Source: JAFLCM01 sp964510955 (lineage in GTDB: Bacteria > Planctomycetota > Phycisphaerae > Phycisphaerales > UBA1924). From it: 64,000 nt of DNA. Below are positions 32,101 through 39,984 of the stretch, one piece after another. The number at the start of each line of letters is the position of its first letter. Position 1 is the stretch's first letter. The notes beneath the pieces were generated by a model. That model did no database searches, was not told the origin of the DNA, and worked only from the letters and a program-made list of their open reading frames with translations. Made by a program: the position numbers and the translations under genes. The stretch is from contig CAZEDW010000003.1 in the NCBI GenBank assembly GCA_964510955.1, positions 62,001 through 126,000 of the forward strand, in the 5' to 3' direction.

Positions 32101-35100
32101 ATGCCCATGCCCACTGGTCTTTCCACCCGGATGTTCGTCAGCGCCGCGATGCTCGTGGCGTCGGTGGCGGGTAGCGCGTACGCGGCGCCGCCCACCGAAG
32201 TGGTCGAGGCAACCGCCCAGGCCTCCAAGCTGCTCGAGCAGGGTCAGGTCGTTGAGGCGCGCGAGCAGCTCACCGAGCTTCTCAAGAACGTCCCGCAGGG
32301 TGACGTCCGCGGCCACGTGCTCGACCTCATCGCTCAGGCCGAGCAACGGCTCGATTCGATGGACGAATCCGAGATCAGCCTGCAGAAAGCGGCGTACGAG
32401 ATCAAGACCGGCGATCTCCGCAACGCCGACCGCCAGGCGACCGCCGTTCTCCGCTCCACCCGCTCCACGCAGGCCCAACGCCAGCGGGCCTCGGACCTGC
32501 TCGACCAGTCGGCCAAGACCCGCGACGAACTGGCCCCCACCGCCAAGGGGGCGCTGGAGCAGGCGTTCGCCGACATGAAGGCCGGAAACTACGCGCAGGC
32601 CAAGGCAGGGCTTTCAAGCGTCGCCCGCCTCGGGCTGCGCCTGGATCAGACCCAGCAGGCCCTGATGAACCGGGCCCAGAATCAGATCCTCGAGCTCGAG
32701 CAGAAGAACGGCAAGCCATTCGAGACCGAGGTCGTCGGGCTTGCGGCGCTCGCACGTCAGGACGGGTTCGGCACCCCCGTCGACAGCGGCCCCGGGAAGA
32801 GTTCCACCAACGCCGAGCAGCCCGCCCAGCAGGCCCCGCCGACGCCGCCCCCAGCCCCAGCCCCAGCCCCCGCCGCGCCACCCAGCGAGCCCGCGGCACA
32901 GACGCCGCCGCCGGCCCCCGCCCCGGCCCCCACACCCGCGGGTGACAGCCTGTTCGACCAGACCGCCAAGTTCGACGCCCAGCGGACGCTCCGCGAAGCC
33001 GACGCGGCGTTCGACGCGGCCCGTTATTCCGAGGCCGCCGACAAGTACAACCGCTGCGTCTCCGAGTTCGCCAAATACCTCAGCCCCGAAGAGCTCACCC
33101 GCGCCACCGACCGTCGCCGCGAGGCCCAGGTCCGTCTGGGCGGCTTCAACGCCGCCGGCGGCGACCTGATGCAGCAGGAGCTCCGCACCCGCCAGATCAT
33201 GCGTGAGGAAGCCGAAGCGGTCGTGGCCAACCAGGTGAAGGTCGCCGAGCAGGCGATCGGCGCCGGCGACCCCGAGGCCGCCCGTACCGCCGCGGCCACC
33301 GCCCGGCTGAAGTGGAACGAGGCCAACGCCAACGGCGTGCTCAGCGCCGAGCAGTACAAGGCCAAGATGGCCCAGATCGACGCCCTGGTGCGCCGGATCG
33401 ACACCACCGCCGAAGAAATCCGCTCCCGCGCCAACGCCGCTCAGGCCGAGCAGCTCAAAAAGGACAAGTCCACCCAGGAGCAGCGCGCCCGCAACGAGCG
33501 CCAGACCCGGATCAACGAGAGCCTCGACCGCCTCCGGGCCTTGCAGGCCGAGCAGAAGTACGAGGAAGCTCTCCAGGTCGTCGACGAAGTTCTCTTCCTC
33601 GACCCGACCAACCCCGCCGGCCTGCTCATGAAGGACGTCATCAAGGACGTCGTCGAGTACCGCAAGTGGGAGAAGACCCAGCGCGACAAGCAGTACTCCT
33701 ACAGCGTCGAGATGAACAAGATCCAGGACGCCATGGTCATCCCGCAGGAGGTCATGGCGTACCCCGCCGACTGGCCCGAGATCAGCCTGCGCCGTGGCGA
33801 CGTGCAGTCGTTCACCGAGAGCCCCGTCGACAAGAAGGTGCTCGCCACGCTCGACTCGCGCAAGATCCCCGTCAAGTTCCAGGACAACTCGCTGGCCGAC
33901 GTGCTGCAGTTCATCCAGACCGTCACCAACGTCAACATGGACGTGGACTGGGACCAGCTCCAGGACATCGGCGTCGAGAAGGAAACCAAGCTCACCCTCG
34001 AGCTGCGCGAGGTCACCGCCCGCACCGTCCTCGACCGCATCCTGCAGAAGGCCAGCAAGGACGAGTTCAGCCGCGCGAGCTGGGCCGTGCAGGACGGCGT
34101 CGTGGTCATCAGCTCCGAGGCCGCGCTCCGCAAGAAGACCTTCATCGTCATCTACGACGTCCGTGACCTGCTCTTCCAGATCCCCGACTTCGGTCAGGTG
34201 CCGCAGCTCGACCTCAACAGCGTGCTGAGCCAGGGCGGCTCGGCAGGCGGTTCGGGCGGTGGCGGCGGCGGCGGCGGCAACAGCAACCTCTTCCAGGACA
34301 CCGGCAACCAGAACCAGCAGAACGGGCCCCTCACCCAGAACGAGCGCGACCAGCTCGACCGACTCAAGGAAATCATCCAGACCAACGTCGATTTCAGCGG
34401 ATGGAAGGACAACGGCGGCGAGACCGGTGTCATCCAGGAACTCAACGGCAACCTCATCATCACCAACACAGCCCGCAACCACCGCGAAATCCAGGGCCTG
34501 CTCAACCAGCTCCGCGAGGTCCGGAACCTCCAGATCACCTACCAGACCCAGGTCCTCACCGTCTCGCAGTCGTTCTTCGAGCAGATCGGCTTCGACCTCG
34601 ATTTCTACTTCAACGCCAAGAACAACCAGTTCAAGTCCGCCCAGCTCCAGCAGCGGTTCTTCGGCATGGACAGCTTCGGCGAGGGACTCAGCCTTCTGCC
34701 CTCGGACCTGGTCGGAACCGCCAACAGGACCAACCAGACCACCGGCTACAACGTCACGGCGGTCGATCAGAACGGCACGCCGACCTACGCGTTCTCCGCG
34801 GTGCCCTTCGCTCTCCCAGCCCCCAAGGACTTCAGCGTCGTCCCTGCCCAGAGCGGCTCGGACCGCCTGGCCCAGGCGATCTTGGGCGGCACCCAGTTCG
34901 CTCAGAACGTCCTCGCTGTCAACCCTGCGCTGGGCATCGCCGGCACCTTCCTCGACGACATCCAGGTCGACTTCCTCGTGCAGGCCACCCAGGCCGACCG
35001 CCGGAGCGTCGCCCTGACGGCCCCGCGCCTCACCCAGACCAACGGGCGAGCCGCGAATATCTACGTCGTCAACCAGGTCGCCTTCGTCTCGGACCTCACG

Positions 35101-35622
35101 CCCGTGGTCGGCACCTCCGCCGTCGCGTTCGACCCCACGCTCTCCACCGCCAACGAAGGATTCACGCTGGTGGTCCGCGGCGTGGTCTCGGCCGACCGTC
35201 GCTACGTCACCACCGCGGTACAGGTGTCCATCGCCCAGCTCACCCGGCCCTTCCGCTCGGTCCAGGTCAGCTCGGTCGCCGCGGGCTCCGGCAACAACGG
35301 CGGCCAGCCCATCACCTCGCAGACGGGCGTCGAACTCCCCGCCGCCACCGTCACCCGCGTCCAGACGGGCGTCACCATCCCCGATCAGGGCACGATCCTG
35401 CTGGGCGGCCAGCGCATCGGCACCGAGATCGAAGTCGAGACCGGCGTGCCGATCCTCAGCAAGATCCCGATCATCAACCGCTTCTTCACCAACCGCATCG
35501 AAACCCGCGAAGATTCAACGCTGCTGATCCTGCTGAAGCCCACCATCCTCATCCAGAAGGAAGAGGAAGGCCGTCGCTTCCCCGGTCTGGACGATCAGTT
35601 GAAGAACCCCTTCGGCCAGTGA
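32101..35622 (+). CDS. Very large secretin (GspD/PilQ family) with N-terminal repeat region
   Basis: GGAGA precedes the ATG at 32101. A signal peptide (MFVSAAMLVASVAGSAYAA) exports the 1173-residue protein. Residues 35-240 are helical, TPR-like. Residues 245-285 are a Pro/Ala linker (PPTPPPAPAPAPAAPP). A charged helical stretch runs to about 560, then a secretin N-domain (FQDNSLADVLQFIQTVTNVN) and a Gly-rich linker near 720. The secretin C-terminal beta-barrel ends with VETGVPILSKIPIINRFF, the family signature, and TLLILLKPTILI. Secretins form outer-membrane channels. The long N-terminus is beyond ordinary GspD, and no other type II secretion or pilus gene is adjacent, so partners must be elsewhere. 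Confidence 0.93.
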   Translation: MPMPTGLSTRMFVSAAMLVASVAGSAYAAPPTEVVEATAQASKLLEQGQVVEAREQLTELLKNVPQGDVRGHVLDLIAQAEQRLDSMDESEISLQKAAYEIKTGDLRNADRQATAVLRSTRSTQAQRQRASDLLDQSAKTRDELAPTAKGALEQAFADMKAGNYAQAKAGLSSVARLGLRLDQTQQALMNRAQNQILELEQKNGKPFETEVVGLAALARQDGFGTPVDSGPGKSSTNAEQPAQQAPPTPPPAPAPAPAAPPSEPAAQTPPPAPAPAPTPAGDSLFDQTAKFDAQRTLREADAAFDAARYSEAADKYNRCVSEFAKYLSPEELTRATDRRREAQVRLGGFNAAGGDLMQQELRTRQIMREEAEAVVANQVKVAEQAIGAGDPEAARTAAATARLKWNEANANGVLSAEQYKAKMAQIDALVRRIDTTAEEIRSRANAAQAEQLKKDKSTQEQRARNERQTRINESLDRLRALQAEQKYEEALQVVDEVLFLDPTNPAGLLMKDVIKDVVEYRKWEKTQRDKQYSYSVEMNKIQDAMVIPQEVMAYPADWPEISLRRGDVQSFTESPVDKKVLATLDSRKIPVKFQDNSLADVLQFIQTVTNVNMDVDWDQLQDIGVEKETKLTLELREVTARTVLDRILQKASKDEFSRASWAVQDGVVVISSEAALRKKTFIVIYDVRDLLFQIPDFGQVPQLDLNSVLSQGGSAGGSGGGGGGGGNSNLFQDTGNQNQQNGPLTQNERDQLDRLKEIIQTNVDFSGWKDNGGETGVIQELNGNLIITNTARNHREIQGLLNQLREVRNLQITYQTQVLTVSQSFFEQIGFDLDFYFNAKNNQFKSAQLQQRFFGMDSFGEGLSLLPSDLVGTANRTNQTTGYNVTAVDQNGTPTYAFSAVPFALPAPKDFSVVPAQSGSDRLAQAILGGTQFAQNVLAVNPALGIAGTFLDDIQVDFLVQATQADRRSVALTAPRLTQTNGRAANIYVVNQVAFVSDLTPVVGTSAVAFDPTLSTANEGFTLVVRGVVSADRRYVTTAVQVSIAQLTRPFRSVQVSSVAAGSGNNGGQPITSQTGVELPAATVTRVQTGVTIPDQGTILLGGQRIGTEIEVETGVPILSKIPIINRFFTNRIETREDSTLLILLKPTILIQKEEEGRRFPGLDDQLKNPFGQ

Positions 35623-35649
35623 GCCCCCGGTAACCAGTATCGCTCATAC

Positions 35650-35684
35650 GAACTCCCAGGGCCGTCCCTAGGAGTTCTTTGTTT
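35650..35684 (+). terminator. Intrinsic terminator of the secretin gene
   Basis: A 12-bp stem with one mismatch (left arm 35650-35661, right arm 35666-35677) and a CCGT loop is followed by TTTGTTT. Confidence 0.85.
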
Positions 35685-35839
35685 AGAGCGATTCAAGCCG
35701 CAGTTCTCTGCACCCCGGGGCCACCGCGCGTGCGAATTCCGACCGTGGTTATGGGATTCCTCTGGCCTCGCCCCGGAACCGTGGTAAGCTGCAACTGGCG
35801 GCATTCCGCCGCCACCGCACAGGCAGGAGATCCCACAAC

Positions 35840-37132
35840 ATGTTTCAAAGCCACGCCCACCGGGTGATTGTGTCCGCTTTGGTCCTCTCGGCCGTCGCCG
35901 GGGCCGCTCGAGCCGACATCGCCACCGATTGGAACACCGCCGTCCTCGACGCCATCAAGACCGGCAGCACCGCTCCGCCCGTGGCCTCGCGGGCGATGGC
36001 GATGATGCACACGGCGATGTACGACGCCAACAACGCCGTGACGCTCGCCCGCAAGAGCTACCTTCCCATCCCCGCCGCCGCCGCGGGCGCCTCACGCGAG
36101 GCCGCCGTGGCCCAGGCCGCCCACGACGTGCTGGTAAACCTCTTCCCCTCGCAGGCTGCGAGCTTCGACGCCCGCCTGGCCGGGCAGCTCGGCGCCATCG
36201 CACCAGGCCAGTCCCGCAACGACGGCGTCGCGCTCGGCGCGACCGTGGCCTCTAACTACATCGCCTACCGCGCCGGCGACGGCTCGACCGCCGCCTCCCC
36301 GTGGTCGCAGGGCAACACCCCGACCAGTTGGCACCCCACCGGCCCCTCACCCTTCCCCTTGTTCAACCAGTACGCGGCCGTGCAGCCCTGGACCATGACC
36401 GCCTGCAATCAGTTCCGCCAGGCCGCCCCGCCGCTGCCGGGTTCACCCGAGTTCCAGGCGGCCTATGACGAGGTCAAGGCGTACGGGTCGGCGACCAGCG
36501 CCGTGCGCAGCGCCGACCAGACCGAGATCGCCAAGTACTGGGCCGCCGGCGGCGGAACGGTCACCCCACCGGGCCTGTGGAACAAGATCGCCCAGACCAT
36601 CAGCGCGAGCCAGTCGCTGTCGTTCGACCAGAACTTGCTGTTGTTCGCCCAGCTCAACATGGCCACCGCCGACGCCGCCATCTGCGCCTGGGACATGAAG
36701 CTGTTCTACGACTTCGTCCGCCCCGTGACCGAGATCCGCGCCACGGACGATCCGAGCTGGACGCCGCTGCTCGCCACGCCGCAGTTCCAGTCGTATTCCA
36801 GCGGGCACAGCACGTTCTCGTCAGCCGCCGCCGCCGTCCTCGCGTCGATGTTCGGCGACGCCACCGCGTTCTCCCTCACGCTGTCAGACCCGAGCCTGGG
36901 CCTGGTGAACGTGACCCGCAGCTTCTCGAGCTTCTCGGCAGCCGCCGCCGAAGCCGGGCAGAGCCGCATCTACGGCGGGATCCACTGGCAGTTCGACAAC
37001 ACCGCCGGGCTGGCGTCCGGGGCCCAGTTGGGCCAGCAGGTGGCCGACAACTTCCTCCAAGTGCCCGCGCCGACCGCCGGTGGCGTGGCGCTCCTCGCGG
37101 GCGTCACGCTGGGCCTGCGGCGTCGCCGCTAG
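35840..37132 (+). CDS. Secreted vanadium-dependent haloperoxidase/PAP2-like protein with PEP-CTERM-like signal
   Basis: GGAG upstream of the ATG and a signal peptide (VIVSALVLSAVAGAARA) are seen. The three vanadate/phosphate-binding motifs of the superfamily are present: KLFYDFVRPVTEIR (Lys...Arg-Pro), SYSSGHSTFSSA (Ser-Gly-His, with the acid-base His) and SRIYGGIHWQFDN (Ser-Arg...Gly-x-His...Asp). The C-terminus VPAPTAGGVALLAGVTLGL plus RRRR is a PEP-CTERM-type sorting signal. Such proteins use bound vanadate to halogenate or act as acid phosphatases; which applies cannot be told from sequence. The length of 430 residues is normal for bacterial VCPO-like members. Confidence 0.9.
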   Translation: MFQSHAHRVIVSALVLSAVAGAARADIATDWNTAVLDAIKTGSTAPPVASRAMAMMHTAMYDANNAVTLARKSYLPIPAAAAGASREAAVAQAAHDVLVNLFPSQAASFDARLAGQLGAIAPGQSRNDGVALGATVASNYIAYRAGDGSTAASPWSQGNTPTSWHPTGPSPFPLFNQYAAVQPWTMTACNQFRQAAPPLPGSPEFQAAYDEVKAYGSATSAVRSADQTEIAKYWAAGGGTVTPPGLWNKIAQTISASQSLSFDQNLLLFAQLNMATADAAICAWDMKLFYDFVRPVTEIRATDDPSWTPLLATPQFQSYSSGHSTFSSAAAAVLASMFGDATAFSLTLSDPSLGLVNVTRSFSSFSAAAAEAGQSRIYGGIHWQFDNTAGLASGAQLGQQVADNFLQVPAPTAGGVALLAGVTLGLRRRR

Positions 37133-37160
37133 TCCCCGCATCCCTCCCGAGCCTCCGTCG

Positions 37161-37190
37161 ACGCCCGTCCCGGCTTCGGGGCGGGCGTTT
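37161..37190 (+). terminator. Terminator after the haloperoxidase-like gene
   Basis: An 11-bp stem with one G-T wobble (37161-37171 / 37178-37188), loop GGCTTC, followed by TTTG. Confidence 0.75.
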
Positions 37191-37194
37191 GCAT

Positions 37195-37230
37195 TGGGCG
37201 TGGCGGGCCAACAGGCCCGCTCCTACCATC
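37195..37230. repeat. REP-like palindrome with GCGGGCC/GGCCCGC arms
   Basis: GCGGGCC (37203-37209), loop AACA, GGCCCGC (37214-37220), followed by TCCTACCATCC. The minus-strand reading GGTAGGAGCGGGCCTG... resembles palindromes dispersed in many bacterial genomes. The same 7-bp arms recur at 43487-43505. Confidence 0.55.
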
Positions 37231-37261
37231 CCCACTTTTTCAATCATCCACAACCACTTCC

Positions 37262-38668
37262 ATGGCCACCACGACCAAACCCGATCTGAACTCGCTCGAC
37301 CAGTTCCACTGGGAGCCGCAGCCCAAGGCCCAGCGGCTCATCAACGACCTGATAACGGACTTCATGGCCAAGTGCCCCGACGCCGCCGAGCTGGGACGGC
37401 GGATGAAGTCCGAGACCGCCACGCGCTTCCACGACTGGCTGGACTCCATCCACGTCAAGAGCACGCCCGACCTGCGCAAGCGCCTCGCCGAGACGGGTTT
37501 CAGCCCCACGCCCCAGCCCGGGGCCAGCGACTGCTTCGAGCATCTCGGGGCCATGTTCCCCCGGGTCGTGCTCACCGGCGATACCACCATGCGGTTCACC
37601 ATCAAGGTCGACAGCGTGATGGACTTCGTGAGCACCTGGCAGTTGCCCGTCGAGGATCACCCCATCGAGGGCGACCCGTGGACGCCCTACCGCCGGGCCA
37701 TCGTGTTCCGCTCGCGCGGCGCGGAGCTGTGGGTCGCCGAACGCCACGGGTACCGCGGCTTCGAGCCCGGTACCGGCGACGCGGTGAAGGGCATGCAGGC
37801 GGTCAGGCACGCCGAGGCGTTCCGGCGCCGCCAGCGCGATTTCGACACCGACGAGCAGGGCTTCGCTCACCTGCACAAGCTCATCGACTCGGCCGTCGCC
37901 GACCTCGGCAAGGACTGGGCCTGCAGCCTGTTCTTCTACGGCGAGCGCGACCACTGGCAGCGGCGCAACCGCGCGGGCCAGGTTCAGTTCAACCGCCAGA
38001 ACGCGCTGGGCCTGGGCTGGGCCAACCACGACCACCACACCTACCGCTCGTCGCGCCAGGGATACGTGCCGCTGATCGCGGCCCTTGAGAAGCTGGGGTT
38101 CGTCTGCCGCGAGAAGTTCTACGCCGGGCACCAGGCCGGTTGGGGCGCCCAGGTGCTCGAGCAGCCCGTCGCGGGCATCACGATTTTCGCCGACGTGGAC
38201 ATGAGCCCCGCCGAACTTGTCAAGGACTTCCCCCACAAGGGTTTCCCCACCGTCAAGCGGGAGCTCGGCACCATCGGCCTGTGGTGCGGCCTGCACGGGG
38301 AGGCCATCCTGCAGGCGGGCATGCACCATCTCGAGTGCCAGTTCGACTGGCACGAGCTGGTGAAGCAGCTCCAGCACGACGCCCACATCCGCACCATGCC
38401 GCCCTTTACGACCTTCCCCTTCCTCCGCCAGGCCTTCACCGAGGGCGAGCACTGGCCCGTGGCCGAGAAGCGCGTGCAGCGTCTCCTCGACAACAAGCAG
38501 ATCACCCCCGAGCAGGCCGCCCAGTTCCGCACCTACGGCGCCCTGGGCTCGCACCTCGAAAATCTCGAGCGCAACGACGGCTTCAAGGGCTTCAACCAGG
38601 AGGGCGTGAGCGACATCATCGCCCGCACCGATCCCCGTAAGCAGCAGACCGCCCACGCGGCGTCGTAA
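37262..38668 (+). CDS. Conserved hypothetical protein, possible metal-dependent VOC-like enzyme
   Basis: The ATG at 37262 begins a 468-residue cytoplasmic protein. I do not recognise a named family. A striking conserved-looking block is WANHDHHTYRSSRQGYVPLI followed by ALEKLGFVCREKFYAG and GAQVLEQPVAGITIFADVDM. This repeats the beta-alpha-beta layout and His/Glu spacing of vicinal-oxygen-chelate enzymes, and a second His-rich block is LQAGMHHLECQFDWHEL. The first half (ASDCFEHLGAMFPRVVLTGD; ELWVAERHGYRGFEPG) may hold a related module. A dioxygenase or isomerase role is a guess. Its stop is 14 bases before the proposed CTG start of dxr, so the two may be co-transcribed. Confidence 0.7.
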   Translation: MATTTKPDLNSLDQFHWEPQPKAQRLINDLITDFMAKCPDAAELGRRMKSETATRFHDWLDSIHVKSTPDLRKRLAETGFSPTPQPGASDCFEHLGAMFPRVVLTGDTTMRFTIKVDSVMDFVSTWQLPVEDHPIEGDPWTPYRRAIVFRSRGAELWVAERHGYRGFEPGTGDAVKGMQAVRHAEAFRRRQRDFDTDEQGFAHLHKLIDSAVADLGKDWACSLFFYGERDHWQRRNRAGQVQFNRQNALGLGWANHDHHTYRSSRQGYVPLIAALEKLGFVCREKFYAGHQAGWGAQVLEQPVAGITIFADVDMSPAELVKDFPHKGFPTVKRELGTIGLWCGLHGEAILQAGMHHLECQFDWHELVKQLQHDAHIRTMPPFTTFPFLRQAFTEGEHWPVAEKRVQRLLDNKQITPEQAAQFRTYGALGSHLENLERNDGFKGFNQEGVSDIIARTDPRKQQTAHAAS

Positions 38669-38682
38669 CACCGGGGAATCCT

Positions 38683-39888
38683 CTGCCCACCCGACGCCTC
38701 ATCCTCCTCGGCTCCACCGGCTCGATCGGCACCCAGACCATCGAGGTCGTGCGTCACTTGAACAAACTCGGCGCGCAGGAGCCCGGCGCCACACGGTACG
38801 AGATCGTCGGTCTCGCCACGGGGCGGAACCTTGATGCCATGACCGCGCAGGCCAGGGCGATGGGCGTGCATGAACTGGCCCTGTGCGGCGACGGCTCGAC
38901 CAGCGCGGAAGCCCCCGAGGGCTGCACCCTCCGCACCGGACCCGATTCGGCCCGCCAGCTGGTCGAACAGGTCGAGGCGGACGTGGTGATCGGCGCGATG
39001 GTGGGGTTCTCCGGTCTCCCCGCCACGCTCGCGGCCGTCGAGCGCGGGCGCGACGTGGCGCTGGCGAACAAGGAGACGCTCGTCGCCGCGGGCGCGCTGG
39101 TCGTCGAGGCGGCGAGGAAGACCGGCGCCCGCTTGTTGCCGGTGGACTCGGAGCATTCCGGCGTCTGGCAGGCGCTGGCGTCGGGCGAGCGGCACGCCGC
39201 GCCGCCGTGCTCGCTCGGCAAAGACGTCCGGCGTGTCATCCTGACCGCCTCCGGCGGTGCCCTGCGCACTCGGACAGTCAAGGAGATGTACACCGCCAGC
39301 GTCGAGGACGCCCTGGCCCACCCCAACTGGTCCATGGGCGCCAAGGTCACCATCGACTCCGCCTCGCTCACAAACAAGGCGCTCGAAGTGATCGAGGCGC
39401 ACTGGCTCTTCGACCTTCCACCGGAACAAATCGGCGTGCTGATCCATCCGCAATCGGTGGTGCACGCGCTGGTGGAGTATGCTGACGGGAGCGTGATTGC
39501 ACAGCTCGGCGCGCCCGACATGAAGACGCCGATCCAGTACGCCCTGACCTTCCCCGGGCGTCCCCCGGGCTGCTCGAAGCTGGTGGATTTCCTCACCATG
39601 TCGCGTCTGGACTTCGATCCACCGGACCCGGATCGCTTCCCGGCCCTGTGGCTGGGCTACCGCGTGATCGCCGAGGGCGGCACCAGCGGGGCGGTCTTCA
39701 ACGGCGCCAACGAGCGGGCCGTCGAGGCGTTTCTGAAGCGCAAAATCGCCTTCGGGCGGATCGCCGAGCTGAGCCGTGCGGCCATGGACGCCTTGGGATT
39801 CAGCCCGCTGCGGAATCTCGGGGACGCCGTGGCGGCGGACGCAGAAGCCCGCAAGTTCGTCGCTTCGGCGCTCGGGGAGCGGAGTTGA
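38683..39888 (+). CDS. dxr: 1-deoxy-D-xylulose 5-phosphate reductoisomerase, non-canonical start
   Basis: Dxr makes 2-C-methyl-erythritol 4-phosphate with NADPH, the committed step of the MEP isoprenoid pathway. The NADPH motif LILLGSTGSIGTQTIEVV lies upstream of the first ATG/GTG/TTG (GTG at 38749). Between the in-frame TAA at 38638 and that GTG there is no canonical start, so CTG at 38683, with GGGGA six bases upstream, is the best choice; it gives 401 residues, the usual length. Further signatures: ALANKETLVAAGALV, LPVDSEHSGVWQAL, ASGGALRT and HPNWSMGAKVTIDSASLTNK. ispH, a later step, is at 53.4 kb. Confidence 0.93.
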   Translation: MPTRRLILLGSTGSIGTQTIEVVRHLNKLGAQEPGATRYEIVGLATGRNLDAMTAQARAMGVHELALCGDGSTSAEAPEGCTLRTGPDSARQLVEQVEADVVIGAMVGFSGLPATLAAVERGRDVALANKETLVAAGALVVEAARKTGARLLPVDSEHSGVWQALASGERHAAPPCSLGKDVRRVILTASGGALRTRTVKEMYTASVEDALAHPNWSMGAKVTIDSASLTNKALEVIEAHWLFDLPPEQIGVLIHPQSVVHALVEYADGSVIAQLGAPDMKTPIQYALTFPGRPPGCSKLVDFLTMSRLDFDPPDPDRFPALWLGYRVIAEGGTSGAVFNGANERAVEAFLKRKIAFGRIAELSRAAMDALGFSPLRNLGDAVAADAEARKFVASALGERS

Positions 39889-39937
39889 ACGCGGCGGTCG
39901 CGGAGATTGACGCAGCGGGATACGCTGCGGATCGGCT

Positions 39938-39974
39938 CCTGCCTTGATGCCTTGATGCCTCCTGCCTCGATGCC
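39938..39974 (-). repeat. GGCATNA(N) short tandem array in the rnr leader
   Basis: Read on the minus strand: GGCATCGA, GGCAGGA, GGCATCAA, GGCATCAA, GGCAGG. It ends 10 bases before the rnr ATG. Units are identical to those at 22652-22712 and 53331-53359. Confidence 0.85.
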
Positions 39975-39984
39975 TTCCTAACCC

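Noticed and set aside
32840..32940. Pro/Ala codon run in the secretin gene as a DNA repeat element
   Set aside because: It is a coding low-complexity linker with mixed codons, not an array of conserved DNA units.
32614..34482. 622-codon antisense frame in the secretin gene
   Set aside because: Shadow frame with VLLVLVAGVLEEVAV-type composition produced by complementing GC-rich codons; no start signal.
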